Shown: piece after piece, positions 1 through 13,500 of the stretch
How positions within the stretch are numbered: position 1 is the stretch's first letter
Layout of the letters: each line of letters opens with the position of its first letter
Source of the DNA: Cymbidium sinense
Lineage: Eukaryota; Streptophyta; Magnoliopsida; Asparagales; Orchidaceae
Length of the DNA stretch: 64,000 nt
Assembly: GCA_021442155.1 (NCBI GenBank)
Contig: CM038221.1
Span: forward strand, 23,745,906 to 23,809,905
Direction: 5' to 3'
The notes under the pieces: generated by a model
What the model was told of the DNA's origin: nothing
What the model saw: the letters and a program-made list of their open reading frames with translations, nothing else
Databases searched by the model: none
Position numbers and translations under genes: made by a program

Positions 1-399
1 GGAGAAACCCTACGTATAGTTATTTGATAAGTCTTATGTTTTATAAAAATTTCAAACTTGGATGTATGTATTTTCAGACATTATGGATTTGTAGTTAGCT
101 CTTTATGAATTTTGGAAGATTTTTATGTTTGGCAATATTTTGAAAATGTTTAGTAAACACATTTTCTGTCCAACCGTCCATTCCCGTCTCAATATTCCAA
201 GCTTTCAGTTCAGATCATGGCAAACTTGACTCGTTAGCTTATAAGCCGACTAGATTAATAAATATTAATATAAAATATATTTAAAATATACTAGAATTTA
301 ATATCAAATAACTTATTATTTTTTATAATTTCTTAATCATCAATCATTTTTATCATAATAATTACTTAAATTAAAATTATTTTATCCCTTCCATACTAA
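1..399. other. AT-rich sequence, no gene seen
   Basis: No coding potential or recognisable repeat was found before the tandem repeats that begin near position 400. Confidence 0.5.
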
Positions 400-1562
400 A
401 TGAGCAGGCTCGTGAACCGACTCGAACTCGTAAAATAAAACTCAAACTTGAGCTCCAACTCAATTAATTAATCAAGCTCAAGCTCAAGTCGAGGGTGACT
501 CGACCTCGGAGTTTATACCCTTAGCATAGACCAATTGATCTCCATCATAATTGTTATCTTCCTTTATAAGCTTAAATTACATACAAGTACTAAGGTGTTT
601 AACATGAAGTGCACATAGTACTAAGTTGTTTAACCAATCTAACTAAATCATTGAGTTCTCCTTCACAACAAAAAGTAGTTTTAAAACAATAAATACCTAT
701 ATGTATTTCATGAACACAAGGAGAAAAACTCAAACTTATAGGTATTTCATAAATACCTATATGAGCAGGCTCGTGAACCGACTCGAACTCGTAAAATAAA
801 ACTCAAATTTGAGCTCCAACTCAATTAATTAATCAAGCTCAAGCTCAAGTCGAGGGTGACTCGAGTTCGGAGTCTATAACCTTAGCATAGACCAATTGAT
901 CTCCATCATAATTGTTATCTTCCTTTATCATCAAGCAAGCTTAAATTACATACAAGTACTAAGGTGTTTAACATGAAGTGCACATAGTACTTAGTTGTTT
1001 AACCAATCTAACTAAATCATTGAGTTCTCCTTCACTAAAAAAAGTGGTTTTAAAACAATAAATACCTATATGTATTTCATCAAGCTCAAGTCGAGGGTGA
1101 CTCGAGCTCGAAGTCTATACCCTTAGCATAGACCAATTGATCTCCATCATAATTGTTATCTTCCTTTATCATCAAGCAAGCTTAAATTACATACAAGTAC
1201 TAAGGTGTTTAACATGAAGTGCACATAGTACTTAGTTGTTTAACCAATCTAACTAAATCATTGAGTTCTCCTTCACTACAAAAAGAGGTTTTAAAACAAT
1301 AAATACCTATATGTATTTCATGAACACATTGACTCGAGCTCGGAGTCTATACCCTTAGCATAGACCAATTGATCTCCATCATAATTGTTATCTTCCTTTA
1401 TCATCAAGCAAGCTTAAATTGCATACAAGTACTAAGGTGTTTAACATGAAGTGCACATAGTACTTAGTTGTTTAACCAATCTAACAAAATCATTGAGTTC
1501 TCCTTCACTACAAAAAGTGGTTTTAAAATAATAAATACCAATATGTATTTCATGAACACAGG
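400..1562. repeat. Tandem repeat, four partial units
   Basis: A unit containing GAGCAGGCTCGTGAACCGAC, a run of GCTCAAG motifs and a shared block (TCCATCATAATTGTTATC) recurs. The shared block lies at about 541, 902, 1143 and 1375, so spacings are about 361, 241 and 232 bp. Units 1 and 2 carry the full GCTCAAG-rich start; units 3 and 4 are shortened at that end. The units differ by only a few bases, which suggests recent expansion. No coding function is seen. Confidence 0.85.
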
Positions 1563-2847
1563 AGGATACATGCAAATTTCCTCCTATATGGGTTGATTAA
1601 ACTTCAAAGTTTGGTTTGGGTTCAAATTGAATTTTAATAATAGTTCCAATATTAGCATTAGTACCCTTAAGCATATATATTGCATGCTAAGGTATAATCA
1701 CTGAAACTAAAGTGCACTTGCTACTAAATTTTCCATACCTCCAAATTTTTTATACCCTCATTTTAAATGTTACATTAGTATGAACTAGCATAGGTATAGA
1801 TTTTGGAACACAAAAACAATCCTCTTGATCATATCCAAAAACCTCCTCAATATGTGCCTCTTTTTGTTCTGCAACCTCCCCTATAGCCATAAAGCTAACC
1901 ATTTTTATTCTTCCATAAAACACGAAGCTCCACCAAAGTTCACAAAATTGAAGCAATACCACTCAAAGTTGCTCCCTATAACATATAAAGTTCAAAAGCT
2001 CTACTCTCCTCAAAGAAAAAATAATGCACCTTTGTAAACTTTAAAAACTTTATCATCTCTAGAGAGCTAGTATCCTGCATCACCAAAAGTACTCAAAGAT
2101 ATTGAATTCTTTCTGAGATGCAGTACATAATACATACCTAGCTCTAATTGTAATCCTCAAAAATCGCACATTCTAGAATCAATCTCAACCTTACACAAAA
2201 CAAGCATGAAACCCTTAAAAACTCAAAATATTATGGCCAAGAATGCATCTCACAAGTCTTCTTAAGAATCTTCCTGGGAAGGTCCTCAGAAGCACACTCT
2301 AGCTATTCAATTATTGTTTGAACCCCACTGAGAAAACCTCATGCCTGGTGTAGCACACTCCTCTCGAATAAACTTTAACACTACATAGTAAAAGATAAAG
2401 CTACAAATACAAAGCATCGACCATGAATTCTGACATTCATTTGAATGTATCACTTCATTTACTACTGCAACCCATTCGCTCTTATAAAAATAATGTAACC
2501 ACTTAATTAATAATCATCATCAAAGTTTGGCTATGGCTACAAGAATTATAATGATCAACCACGAACTCTAGAAAAAGCAACTATAATAAGAGAAGAGTAG
2601 ATAACATCAGATGCACACATATTTATAAATATTAACCCATCGCAAAAGAAATAGTACTTCTGAGATAGACATATTGAGAAGTAGTTACTCTTGTCAGGAT
2701 TGCACCTACTAATGCTAACCTCCTCTCCTCTCTATAAGCTCACTCCTTTATCTTCAACTTAAACATGTTATAAATACCATCTTTTGAAGTATTTTCCTCA
2801 TATTGTACGTCTCCTTATTATATTCTCTCTTTCCTTTTATTCCACTC
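1563..2847. other. Intergenic, no gene seen
   Basis: AT-rich sequence with only short unrelated open frames. No repeat, RNA gene or family match was recognised. Confidence 0.45.
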
Positions 2848-2867
2848 TCTTGATAAGCTTTGCATGA

Positions 2868-3640
2868 GATGTACCTTGGTGTATGCTTTTTGCTTATGAC
2901 ATTCTTCTTGTTGATAAGACTAGAGAGGGAGTCCAAGAGAAACTTGAATTATGGAGGTCAACCTTAGAGTCTAAAGGTTTTCATTTAAGTAGATCTAAAA
3001 CTGAATATATGGAGTATAATTTTAGTTGTAGAAGTTCTAATGGTAGTGTTGTAACATTAGGTGAACAAGTCATTAAAAAGAGTAAGTGATTCAGATATTT
3101 AGACTCTATTGTTCTAAATGATGGTGAAATAGATGGAGATGTTATTGGTAGAATTCAAGTTGGATGGTTGAAGTGGTGGAATGCATCTGGCATGTTGTGT
3201 GATAGAAAAGTACCACTAAAATTTAAGGAAAAATTTTATAAGATGGTGGTAAGACCTGCAATGATTTATGGTGCAGAATGTTATCTAATAAAAGAGAAGC
3301 ATAAGACTAAGTTAAGTGTTGCAGAGATGAGGAAGCTCACGTGGATGAGTGGCTTTACTCTTAGAGATAAAATGCAAAATGAGTATGTTCGGAAAAAAGT
3401 TGGAGTAGATTAGAGAGAGTCGCCTTAGATGGTTTGGCCACAAAAAATGTCGACCGTCCGATAACCCGGTTAGGAGAGTAGATACATTAGATTTGTCTTA
3501 TGTTAAGAAAGTAGAGGTAGACCTAAAAAAGACTTGGTTAAGATGCATAAAAAATGACTTTATTATACTTGAATTAAATGAGAATTTGACACATAATATG
3601 ACAATAAATGGAGAAGGATTCATATGGCCACCATAGTGGG
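2868..3640 (+). pseudogene. LINE reverse transcriptase fragment (broken)
   Basis: The frame opens with a DVPWCMLFA motif and continues through [22 protein letters not shown] and SRSKTEYME, then KMVVRPAMIYGAEC and AEMRKLTWMSGFTLRDK, all typical of plant RTE-type LINE proteins. The catalytic F-A-D-D motif reads F-A-Y-D here, so the enzyme would be dead even without other damage. A TGA stop interrupts the frame at about 3087 after KKSK, and another stop follows VGVD near 3411, beyond which RLRWFGH continues in a shifted frame. This is a dead copy. Confidence 0.85.
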
Positions 3641-3657
3641 ATAAAGGCTTTGTTGTC

Positions 3658-3700
3658 TGATGTTGTCGTTGTCGTTGTTGTCGTCGTCGTCGTCGTCGTC
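3658..3700 (+). repeat. GTT/GTC trinucleotide tail of the LINE
   Basis: A run of GTT and GTC triplets directly abuts the downstream copy of the target-site duplication. It is the LINE's own 3' tail rather than an independent microsatellite. Confidence 0.8.
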
Positions 3701-3904
3701 TTGATAAGCTTTGCACAACTTGGTTTGTTCTCTATAATTCTCATAAATAATATGCTCCTTAACAAAATGAACATAGGTGAACTAAACCACCCTTAGCTAG
3801 CTTATGAACATAGGTCTTTTGTACCCTCAAGCAAAAAAATAACATTTTTAAAAAAGAAATAAATTCTTGTCATTTTTAAGTTGATTATATCCCTCATATA
3901 TAAT

Positions 3905-5065
3905 ATAATGTCACAGAAATGCTTATAAGGGGGAGTAAAAAGCGGAATAGCAACAAAACTTAATCTTCGTCATTAATAATCATTTCAATATTCTTAAAAT
4001 CTCGAATAATAAAATTAAACTCATTCAAATATGATTTCATAGCATACATTTATCCTACTAGGCAAATACAACATTTTGCTTTTGATTGAATATGTTGAAA
4101 AAAATTTGGTCATATACAAAGACCCCACTTGAGCAGCAAACCCTCAATAATTATTTTCACCAACCCTCCATCAAAACATTATCCGCCATACACAACATAA
4201 GTATCAAAGAACTTATACATGAATCTCTACGATGTGATCTACACTCATGTTCTCAAGCATATTGACATGCCTTATGAGTGCATTAAGTTTTTATTGGTTG
4301 AACACTAGTACACCACACATGTTAGTTCTCCAAAGCCAAAAACTCTGCAAGCATCAAATTTCTCAATCACAAACTTCATGGTCATTATATTCCTTCATAA
4401 ACCTCCACTCTGATCAGATTTTCACTTCTCTAGAGGAAAGTAAGCAAGCAAGTGTCAGCTTTCAGATTTAGGTAATACCCATGCGCTTATATAAAACTCG
4501 CTTCTTTCTAAAGATTTTGCTTCCAAGCTTATTGTATCTCTCACCTAACATGCCACATAAATGCTTATAAAAAAGGCAAATTGCACGATAACAACAAAAC
4601 TCAATCTTCATCATTAACATCATATTAATATTTCAAAAAATTTGAATAACAAAATTAAACTGTTTAAATATGATTTAATAGGTATATTCTCCTGCATGTC
4701 AAGCACATACAATCTCTATTGTTGATAAAGTTTATTGGAAATATTTTTAGTCATATGCAAAAACTTAAATCTAAGCCACAAATGCCAATGATTGTTTCCT
4801 CAAATACCTCTATCAACCTCGTATGTCGAACACAACTAAATTTCCAAGAGAGCTTTTTCATCCAATTTTTGGCTTGTCTTCTACCCATGGTCTCTAGATA
4901 ATAGTATACCTTGAGTGCTTTCAAAAGTCTCTGTTAAACTATAACAACATGCATTTAGGTTCTTCTATGCCTAAATTTCTTTTATTCATCTTCGCAATCT
5001 AAACCTTCATGGCATTCATATTCTACATAAACCTCTACTCAAATATCACTTCTTCATGAATACAA
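3905..5065. repeat. Old tandem duplication, about 640 bp unit
   Basis: Blocks at 3910-4500 and 4550-5060 align in the same order and orientation. AAATGCTTATAA is followed by AACAAAACTTAATCTTC versus AACAAAACTCAATCTTC, then TCAAATATGATTT, and later a CTTCATGG / CATAAACCTC block. Divergence is high, so this is an ancient duplication of unknown sequence. No gene is recognised in either copy. Confidence 0.6.
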
Positions 5066-7749
5066 ACAAAAGCAATTAAAAGCAAACCACCCAAATTGCA
5101 CTCCCCTTCATACTAAGACAGCCCAAACAATGCCATCACACAAATCCCTTACAAGAAACTCCGACAACACTTCACCAACTGCTATACTCTCACTGCCTTC
5201 ACCTCACATGATTGGCACCTGAAGGTGAGTTTGAGACAATTGTAGCCTAAAAAAAGGTGGTGAGTGCGGTAAGAATCGTTTACGATGTCTATAATTTTTT
5301 TATTTTCAAAAAAACCAGAACTACCGCTGTGATTTTTCAAAACGCAGCGACTCAAATCTCAAGACTATTGCAAAGGTAACACCGCACCAAATGCCCCTAC
5401 AGACTACTCTCAACCTCTAAATGTAATTTAAAGAATTAAAGAGACGATAGCTAGGGCACCCCACTTTACTCTCATTCCTTCCACTGAGCAACAAATAACA
5501 AGCCTCTCCTTGCTTTCTTCCTTCGACCAAGAGCACCTCTTATAAACTTTAATATCATCTCATCTCTCCTACCATAAGCTATCCTTTTTTTAGAGGTATT
5601 CATCTTTCTTATCTTCATTTTCTATTTTATATTACCTCATATATGCACATTGTTTTAATCACACTAATTGATCATAAAATTTGTTATTATTTTATGATTA
5701 TTTTTCTCCTCTTCTATCCATACCTTGAATCATGTCATGATATCAAGAATACGAAGTAATAGTATTTTCCATATTAATAATACAATAACAAGCTTTTATC
5801 TCACTATGTGTGGTCGGCACATGAATCATTTTCTCCATTGTGTCTATATTAATAATATTATTACTATTATTATTTATAAGCATGGTATCATAGTAAGGAT
5901 ATTAACTCTAGATTATATGTTGAGTTTAAGAATTAAAATTTAATTTCATGATAGCAATAGATTATTTTGATTGATTGTGGGTTAACCTATATAAACCAAG
6001 TTGCCCCTGCTTTAGCAAACCATTTATTTTCAATGAGTGTGTATGTATATGAAAGTTTGTATTGTTTAGGACTTTCAAGTTAGCATTCATCTTGGATTAT
6101 CTCTTAGATCTCAAAGAAACATGAATTCAAGTGTTGTAATTCAAGGTAGGTAACTTTTATTTATTAAAGGAGAAACATATCCTTTTTATAAGGGCTTTAT
6201 CTTTGAAACTTGTAGTTGGTTCTTTAAACACTTAGTATATTGTAAGTCATGTTATTCAAATTCAATTATGGAGGTACATATTTTTATAGAGCTTATATAA
6301 TATTGATAATAAAATATTTAGTAATGTAAATACCTTTATCATTCTAATTATTGCATTAACTCTTTTAATTCAAAATGATCATATGGTAGTAAAAGTTATT
6401 TTCATTTACATTGTCTTTGTTGAATAAAAAAAATTAATGTAAATCATGATTATGTTTTATAATGAAGTGGACACTGATTACATTGATTATAAAACATATA
6501 TTAAATATATGTGATATATATAAAATGTGTAAGTATATTTGTAATGGATGTGTAAGTCGATTGAACCCTTTTGATTTAGCTAGTCAACCTAACAAGTCCA
6601 AAAAATGAAGACTCTTTTAGGAATCATTAGATTTTTATGGGATGGTGAAAACCATCCCAATTAAAACTATCTTAATAAAACTATATGTATATATTGACTA
6701 ATGAGTCATCTTTTGATATACCTGATTATACATGATATGCAGCATAGAGATATTCTAGCATAATAATGTATTGATTATCATTTTTTATACTAATAATCAT
6801 GAACATCATTATACTAAAAATTATCTTAAAATAAACTTTTCATTCATTACACTCAATGTTATTTAGCATAATGATATGATGACATTCATCACACAATATT
6901 ATACTATAAATCATGTCTCTTTTATTGTTCATATCATATACATCATATTTTGGCATTTATATTTTAGTAAATAGAAGTCACTAAGTTTTAATGTCATAAT
7001 AAACTTTCAATTCAACAAATTCTATAAGTTGCTTGGTATAGCCATCACTTCAAAAGCAGACATTTCAACAGAAATTATTTCAATCACTGCTTGAATTATG
7101 TTATAGTTTTCACTTATATTTTTATTAGGTTTTGAGATGTTTATATAGTTATTCTTCCATTTTCTTTTCTATTAGCTCGTGTGTGTGTGTGTTTCCCCAT
7201 CGAATTATTATGAAATATTGCTGATGCAAATATTATTTGCATTCCTGTACATAAATGTTTATAGCTTCTTCCTATAATTACTTATACAGGAAACTTTCCA
7301 CTATTGAAGGCCAATAACATTTATTGATCTTAACTTATAAGATTTATCTTGAGTTAAGATCTATCCCATGATCATGTCTCGTGTTCCTAAGGTATACCGC
7401 CTTCTGAATCTAATTGTGACAAGAAGTACGGTGAAACACCTACAATCAAATTTATTCTCAACAGAGGTTAAGCAACAACCTAGTATATCTCTACACTAAC
7501 TTCCTTCTCAACCATCCAATGAGGGATTAAACCCAATACTCCAATGTGTCATAACATCTCTTTTAACATGAGAAAAATCCACATTAATCATCACTATCCC
7601 TTAAATAGAAGCTCATAAAACATCAAAAATCAAAAGCTTGCTCAGTCATGTGAAGCATATGAGGTAGTCATCAACTCATAAACTTTGCTCTATCATAATT
7701 GAAGGCGCTGAAAACTAATGAAAGCCGCCAACAATATAAACCGCTTAAC
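5066..7749. other. Intergenic, no gene seen
   Basis: AT-rich sequence with only short open frames and a small (GT)n run near 7178. I found no family match. Confidence 0.45.
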
Positions 7750-8390
7750 CTATGCTTAAGGGTGTGCAATCGATCGGATTGGACGAATCACTTTTAAAAT
7801 TTATTAAACCGATCGGTTTTAAATCCAGAATCCGAAAAAACTGATCCGTTTAATCAATAACATAAACCGAACTGATCTAAACTAAAAAAAATTCAGATTT
7901 TTGGTTCTGTTTAGAAAAAATTGAAAAATTAAAATATAAATTACTATAACAATTATTTATCAAAGAATTAAATCATTTTATCAAATCATTTCATACAAAA
8001 TCAAGCAATCTTTTAACAAATAAAATCACGCATTTCTAGAGAGAATAAATACCAGAGGTCAGCATCAGGGCTAGCTATGTGAACCGAGCGTGAAGGAGAT
8101 TCGATTTTTCTTCTGAACCATCAATCTTTCCACGGAAGCTCCATAAGATATAAATTTAACATTGAAATTATTTTCTTGAGAGAAATTTTCAAAAAGAAAA
8201 AAAAAATTAGCCATTTTTGGTTTAATCAGTTTATTAAGATTAAGGTGATACAAAACAGAATCAAAAACCAAAAATTAAATATTACCAAATCCAAAAAAAA
8301 TTATAAAACCGAACCGAATTTGAAAATTCAGTTTGGATCAATTCAATTTTTCGGTTTTAACCAAAAAATGCATACCCCTATCTATGCTAA
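7750..8390. mobile_element. MITE-like element with 9-bp flanking duplication
   Basis: The element runs from AGGGTGTGCA (7759) to TGCATACCCCT (about 8380), which are imperfect inverted ends. It is flanked by CTATGCTTA (7750-7758) and CTATGCTAA (8382-8390), an 8/9 match of the length Mutator-type transposases make. The interior has many short AACCGAAC / CGGTTTT motifs in opposite orientation in the two halves, so the single strand could fold back on itself. No coding potential. The assignment to a Mutator-type MITE is an inference from the duplication length. Confidence 0.6.
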
Positions 8391-11222
8391 ATCATCAATT
8401 ATGATTTCAATTGTTAAGAAAAAACATATAGTTTTTATATGAAAGTGTCAATACATAGCAAATGTCATGATTTACTACGTAATTACAAAGAAATCAAGCA
8501 TACACAAAAAAAATGATCAGCATAATAAGCCTACACCGACAAGACAAAAGAGATTATATGATCTACTAAATAAAAGCCGCAAAATAATTTATATAATAAG
8601 GAGCCCTTCCCAAAATCCAAGTATATTTACTCTCAATAACAAAATAAAAATTCTAATTCTCTCAAGATAAATAAAATAAAATAAAAAGTCAAGAGATACC
8701 AAGAAGAAAAAAAGTAAACTAAGGCTGAAAATTAACTTCAAAAGCTCCTCTCTGGATCCAAGTCAAAATTCTGTGCAACAATGCCTTCAGCTTGCTGAGA
8801 TGACATTCCGAGCTCATAGAACAAGATTTTTTTTTACTTTATTCTCTTTATTTCTTCTTCTTTATCCTGCTCTCTCCTCTCCCCATCTCATCACTTCATT
8901 GTTTTCTTTCACCAATCAAGCAACTCAATGACTTCACAAGCTATGGCACGCCTAAAGCCTTCATGCATAATAATCTCATCTCAGTGGGATGGAAAAATAT
9001 AGATATAAGAAATAACAAATTTTCCTAGTTTTAGTTAAAATATTAAGTTAGAATCTAAGGCAACACTTTTGACAAAATTTAAACTTAAGATAAATCTTGA
9101 ATTTAATACAAAAATTTTAAACTCATATCTTAATTTATTTAATTTGCCACCTAAATATGAGGCAACATTTTAACACTTGAAATATGAATATCTCTTATTA
9201 TAAATTTTCTAATTTTATATCACATCCATCCTATCATTTTCGTCATTTGGGATAATTTGGCTAACTAAATATCTAAAATTCTCAATGTTAGGATACTACA
9301 ACACCATATAATATAGGGTGAATGAGCATGATAAAGTGCAAAAGCTGCATTATTTTCAATTGGAACAAATTGTTCACCCCTAAATCCATCTATGCATCTA
9401 CAATCTAGTGATATGTCAAATTCATGTAGATTCATTGTTTATGTATATATTAAAATAAAAATGACCCTAATTACAATCTAGTGATATGTTCTCAATGTTA
9501 GGACACTACAACACCATATAGATTCATTGTTTGCTCGAGCCTTAACTAACAGCCAAAGGAAGACACTTTATTCCGTTGAATCTACCATCCACACAGTCAG
9601 GGTAAAGCCTATAATTAAAATAAAAAAAGTTGGCCGAAAAAAGGGGAGTAGAAAGGTTGGATACAGAGATCAAGTATAATATGATACCAAGAAAAATAGA
9701 TTCAAAATATCATATACTCCAAGCTGTTTAAAAAACTGAATCAAAGTAAACCATTGTAGTCTTAAGTGACATACCTGGCATATCTCTGTCCAAAAAAGTA
9801 AAGCGGTTCATTGAAAGAAAAAAATTTCCAATCACAATACCTATGAATGGAATGGAATCAATACAGCAAGTCACATTTATAATATTTGAATTTCATTCAA
9901 GAAATGTTAAGTGTGAATGAATTCATTCTATAGAGCATGTAGATCTGCAAATAAGCAATTACAACAGCAAAGCCTTCTTGGTGAATTAAAACCAGTAGAT
10001 GACAAGAAAAACTAATTTTTTACACAAAACCTTACCTGTTGGAACTCGGATAGTCAAATAACATTTGTTCAAGTAGATTTAAGGTATGCCTCATGTACAC
10101 ATAAGATCAAGAAGAGGATCAAAGATATGAAAGCTGCTAATTTGTATGGTCATTAAGCCCGCACAAACATAAACTAGAGCTGTGTGAATTATATGGAGAG
10201 GAAGAGATTAATCTGAACCATTCAATACACTAATGTTATCCCATGGAAGGACCCATTTCTTAAAGATTAAATAAAAAACAGAAATATAAAAAATAAGAAA
10301 CACACTAATTGTGAGTTTATTTATGCCAACTATGGAAATAATATAATTTTAACGAGCTACTAATGCAGACAGGAAGAATGTGTCGTTGCCTTTAAATTAA
10401 GACTATTGAATGGTTTCTCCTGCTACTCTTGGAGTCTATGGTAGCAAGTCAGGCAGTAGAGTCCTGAGTAAAATGAAGGCTTGGCTATAGATGAAGACCG
10501 GTTGAGCATTGAACTAGATAAGAATACTTTGAATCTCTTGCTCTATAAATTGGATTTACTTTATTGCATTTTTTTTAATTGTCATTTATGCTTGAATGAT
10601 AAGTTAGTGATTCACATGTTTAATGTTCTTCTGCCCTTGTGTAGAGTAAATTATCAATTTTATGATTAATAATCAATTTCACTCTCTTATAGCATAGATC
10701 TTTATAATCATTATTATCCTATTATGGACGCTTGTGTCACCGTAGTATTTGTTAAATCAAGATCCCAAGTATGTGTGATGTTTATATCATTAATCTTACA
10801 CATACACCTTAGATTACTTGTGTGATGTATTTTTGATTTAATTGTTTAAATTATTCATTTCCAACTGCTTGATTTTGAAGGATTTGAATTGAGAGAATTT
10901 TGAAAAAGGTTCGATAGTATCCATGCACACCCAATCTACCCCCTCCCTCTTCATGAGCCCACTCCCAATTATCAAATCTTAGCACTAATGCATAAGCATT
11001 CTTTCATGTGTTGGCAAGGCCTCATTCTCACCAATCGAATTTCTTAGATCCCAACATTTCCTTGCAATGTAATGATCTTTTTTCTCAAAACAAACAAGTT
11101 GGTTACGCTTGATTCATGTGTTGTCAATTGGACTTTATTTTTAGCTTTAATAAGTTTGATTATATTGGTCATTTGGTAATGTCCAAAAGCCCATCATCGA
11201 GATTGTCACCATATTTCGTAAT
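8391..11222. other. Intergenic, no gene seen
   Basis: AT-rich. The only structure noted is a local direct repeat of about 30 bp (9280-9310 and 9490-9520, containing CTCAATGTTAGGA and ACACCATATA). No gene or element family was recognised. Confidence 0.45.
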
Positions 11223-11227
11223 AGTTG

Positions 11228-11460
11228 TGATGTAATTCGCATTCCAAAGAGGGAAAAACTAGAAAACCAGGGAATAGAAAACAATAGAATTGAAATGACT
11301 TAATAAAATTCCACTAGAATAATCTCTCTACTATCAACCAACATATTTATATTCTCTTCTAACAAATTATGTAATTGAAGTATAATAAGCTATTACATAA
11401 TAGAAAATAGTAATTAAGTAAATAACTCATAATTGTTAACTTTTATAATGAAATACTACA
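11228..11460 (-). repeat. Left LTR (3' LTR of the gypsy element)
   Basis: This direct repeat matches the right LTR from AAAAACTAGAAAACCAGGGAA to the terminal ATGAAATACTACA. The first 20 or so bases, TGATGTAATTCGCATTCC, have no counterpart in the right LTR. Confidence 0.82.
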
Positions 11461-11499
11461 TCATTTCCCTCCTTCCCCTGAAGAACTCAATCGAGTTCA

Positions 11500-12030
11500 A
11501 AGAGCTCTATTGGAGCAATGTCGGGCAGGTGATATTTCCTTGCCATGCGACGAACCATATTTCTCAAAGTTCAATTAGCTACTTCTATTTATCAATCCAA
11601 TTGAGGAAGCAGAACTGAAATTGAGTACAATTTTCAATCTTTTTAAGAGTTCTCTCCAAAAACAGTTGAGAAATTTAGCATCTCTATCAGATGTTATGCT
11701 TCTCAGCAACCCGTGAAGTCTCACAATTTCCTTGAAAAAGAGATTAGCCACATTGATAACATCAAATGTCTTCTTGCAGGCTATAAAATGAGCCATTTTA
11801 GAGAATCGATCAACCACTATCATAATTGAATCAAACCTTAACCACCTCTATGACAATTGAGAATAATCGGTTGCCGCAAAGATGTGTTAGGAATGCAATG
11901 TTGATTTCCTTTGAAAATAAATCTTTGTTGAATAGAATAATCTTCAATGGGTATGTGCTTAATACAATTTTCCCATTGAATAGTAAATTTTGGGTCTTCA
12001 GCATATAAATCTTTTGGACTTTCCATTCTA
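11500..12030 (-). pseudogene. Gypsy integrase fragment
   Basis: On the - strand, 12026-11838 reads the zinc-binding region (HCIPNTSLRQPI followed by NCHRGG). 11823-11575 reads the catalytic core: VDRFSKMAHFI, then FFKEIVRLHG, then SITSDRDAKF with FWRELLKRL. The two catalytic aspartates of the D,D-35-E core sit in VDRFSKMAHF and ITSDRD; the region of the glutamate is lost. The zinc-binding and core parts are in different frames. Confidence 0.85.
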
Positions 12031-12179
12031 GTAATAGTTGTTTGAATGACTAATAGTAATCTTGCTTTCCTACTTAGGGCGTCAGCAACTCTATTAGTGG
12101 GACCCTACTGTGCTTGAATATGAAACTAAATTTCTAAATGAAAATTACCCATCGAGTATGCATTCTATTCAGATTTTTT

Positions 12180-13500
12180 TACGTTTGAAGAAACTATAGA
12201 GGTTGATGATCACTAAGTAAAATAAATTCTTGGTGAAGAAGACAATATTCCCACAGTTTAAGAGCTCTAATGACTACATAGAGTTCTTGTTGCATAAACT
12301 TCTTGCTCATAGGTTGTCCATTTCTGTCGGGACAGGCTGAACTTTTCACTAAACAATTCAATTGGTTTTCCATCTTGTGATAAAACAGCTCCTATACCAA
12401 TTGCTGAAACATCGCTCTCCACTTTAAATGGCTTTTCAAAATCAGGTATAACTAAAATCGGGGCTGAACATAAACTTTGCTTTAGTTGGTTGAAATTGCT
12501 TCCCTGTTCGGGTCCCCACTTGAAGTTTTTAGCTTTTAAACAATATGTTAAAGGACCATATAGGGAACTAAAATTCTAAATGAATCTTCTATAAAAATTT
12601 ACAATTCCATGAAAGTTGCGGGTTTCAAAAATATTAGAAGGGGTCGGCCACAAGTTATAGCTTCTAGTTTTTGTGGGTTAGTGCAAGTGCCTTTAGCACA
12701 AATAACAGATCCCAAGAAATGAACTTTATTGACAGCAAACTCAAATTTCAAAAGGTTAATATATAACTTGTTCCTCAAAGTAGTGAATATGAGTTTGAGG
12801 TGGTTGGTGTGCTCTTCAACAATGGAACTATACTAATATATCATCGAAATCCCAACACAAAAATGTCCAATGAAAAGTTTTGAGTACCTCATTCATCAAT
12901 CACATAAATATGTTGGGTGCATTGGATAAGTCAAATGACATTATTGTCATTCATAAAGTCCTTCTCGCATTTTAAAAGCAGTTTTCCATTCATCACCCGC
13001 CCATATATGAATTTGATGGTAACCACTACATTAGTCAAGTGTAGAGAAGATGGTAGCGACATTTAAACTATCTAGGAAATCTTCAAATCAAGGCATTAAA
13101 AATCAGCATTTAATGATACTTTTATTAATTGCTCTACTATCAATCTATAAATGCCAAGACCTATCTTTCTTGGGAACTATTAATACAGGTACCATACAAA
13201 GGCTTAGATTGTGGCGAATAAGCTGCTTATCCAATAAGTCATTAATAATATTCTACAGTATTTTATGTTCTTTTTAACTAAGGTGATAATGTGCCATATT
13301 AGGAAAAATAGCTCCTAGTATCAGGATGATGTTATGTTGAATCGAACGCCAAGGAGGTAATATATTAGGTAATTCTGCTGGTGCACTATATGTAAATTCC
13401 TATAGCAAACCTTATATAGATATTGGAATTCTAGAATTTGTCAATTTTTGTTATGCCATAACTCATAAGCAAAGCAAGTACAATATGTATATACCGTCAT
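12180..13500 (-). pseudogene. Gypsy reverse transcriptase and RNase H remnant
   Basis: Read on the - strand across shifted frames. A MPFDLSNAPNIF block (near 12940) is followed by the reverse transcriptase catalytic motif F-D-D-I-L-V (about 12835-12855), then by KVHFLGSVICAKG (near 12720). Around 12400-12200 there is an RNase H stretch with AIGIGAVLSQDGKPI, then TYEQEVYAVIRALKLWEYCL and LLSDHQPL. The tyrosine before FDD is not visible and several stops interrupt the frames, so this is a remnant. Confidence 0.75.

Larger units (their letters stand above)
2848..3715 (+). mobile_element. 5'-truncated RTE-type LINE with target-site duplication
   Basis: A non-LTR retrotransposon fragment bounded by a perfect 17-bp direct repeat, TCTTGATAAGCTTTGCA, at 2848-2864 and 3699-3715. 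The body (2865-3698) holds the C-terminal part of a reverse transcriptase and ends in a GTGGGATAAAGGCTTTG block followed by a GTT/GTC trinucleotide tail. That tail is the 3' end I know for plant RTE-clade LINEs; these end in short repeats rather than long poly(A). Truncation at the 5' end together with the duplication is the expected product of target-primed reverse transcription. Confidence 0.88.
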
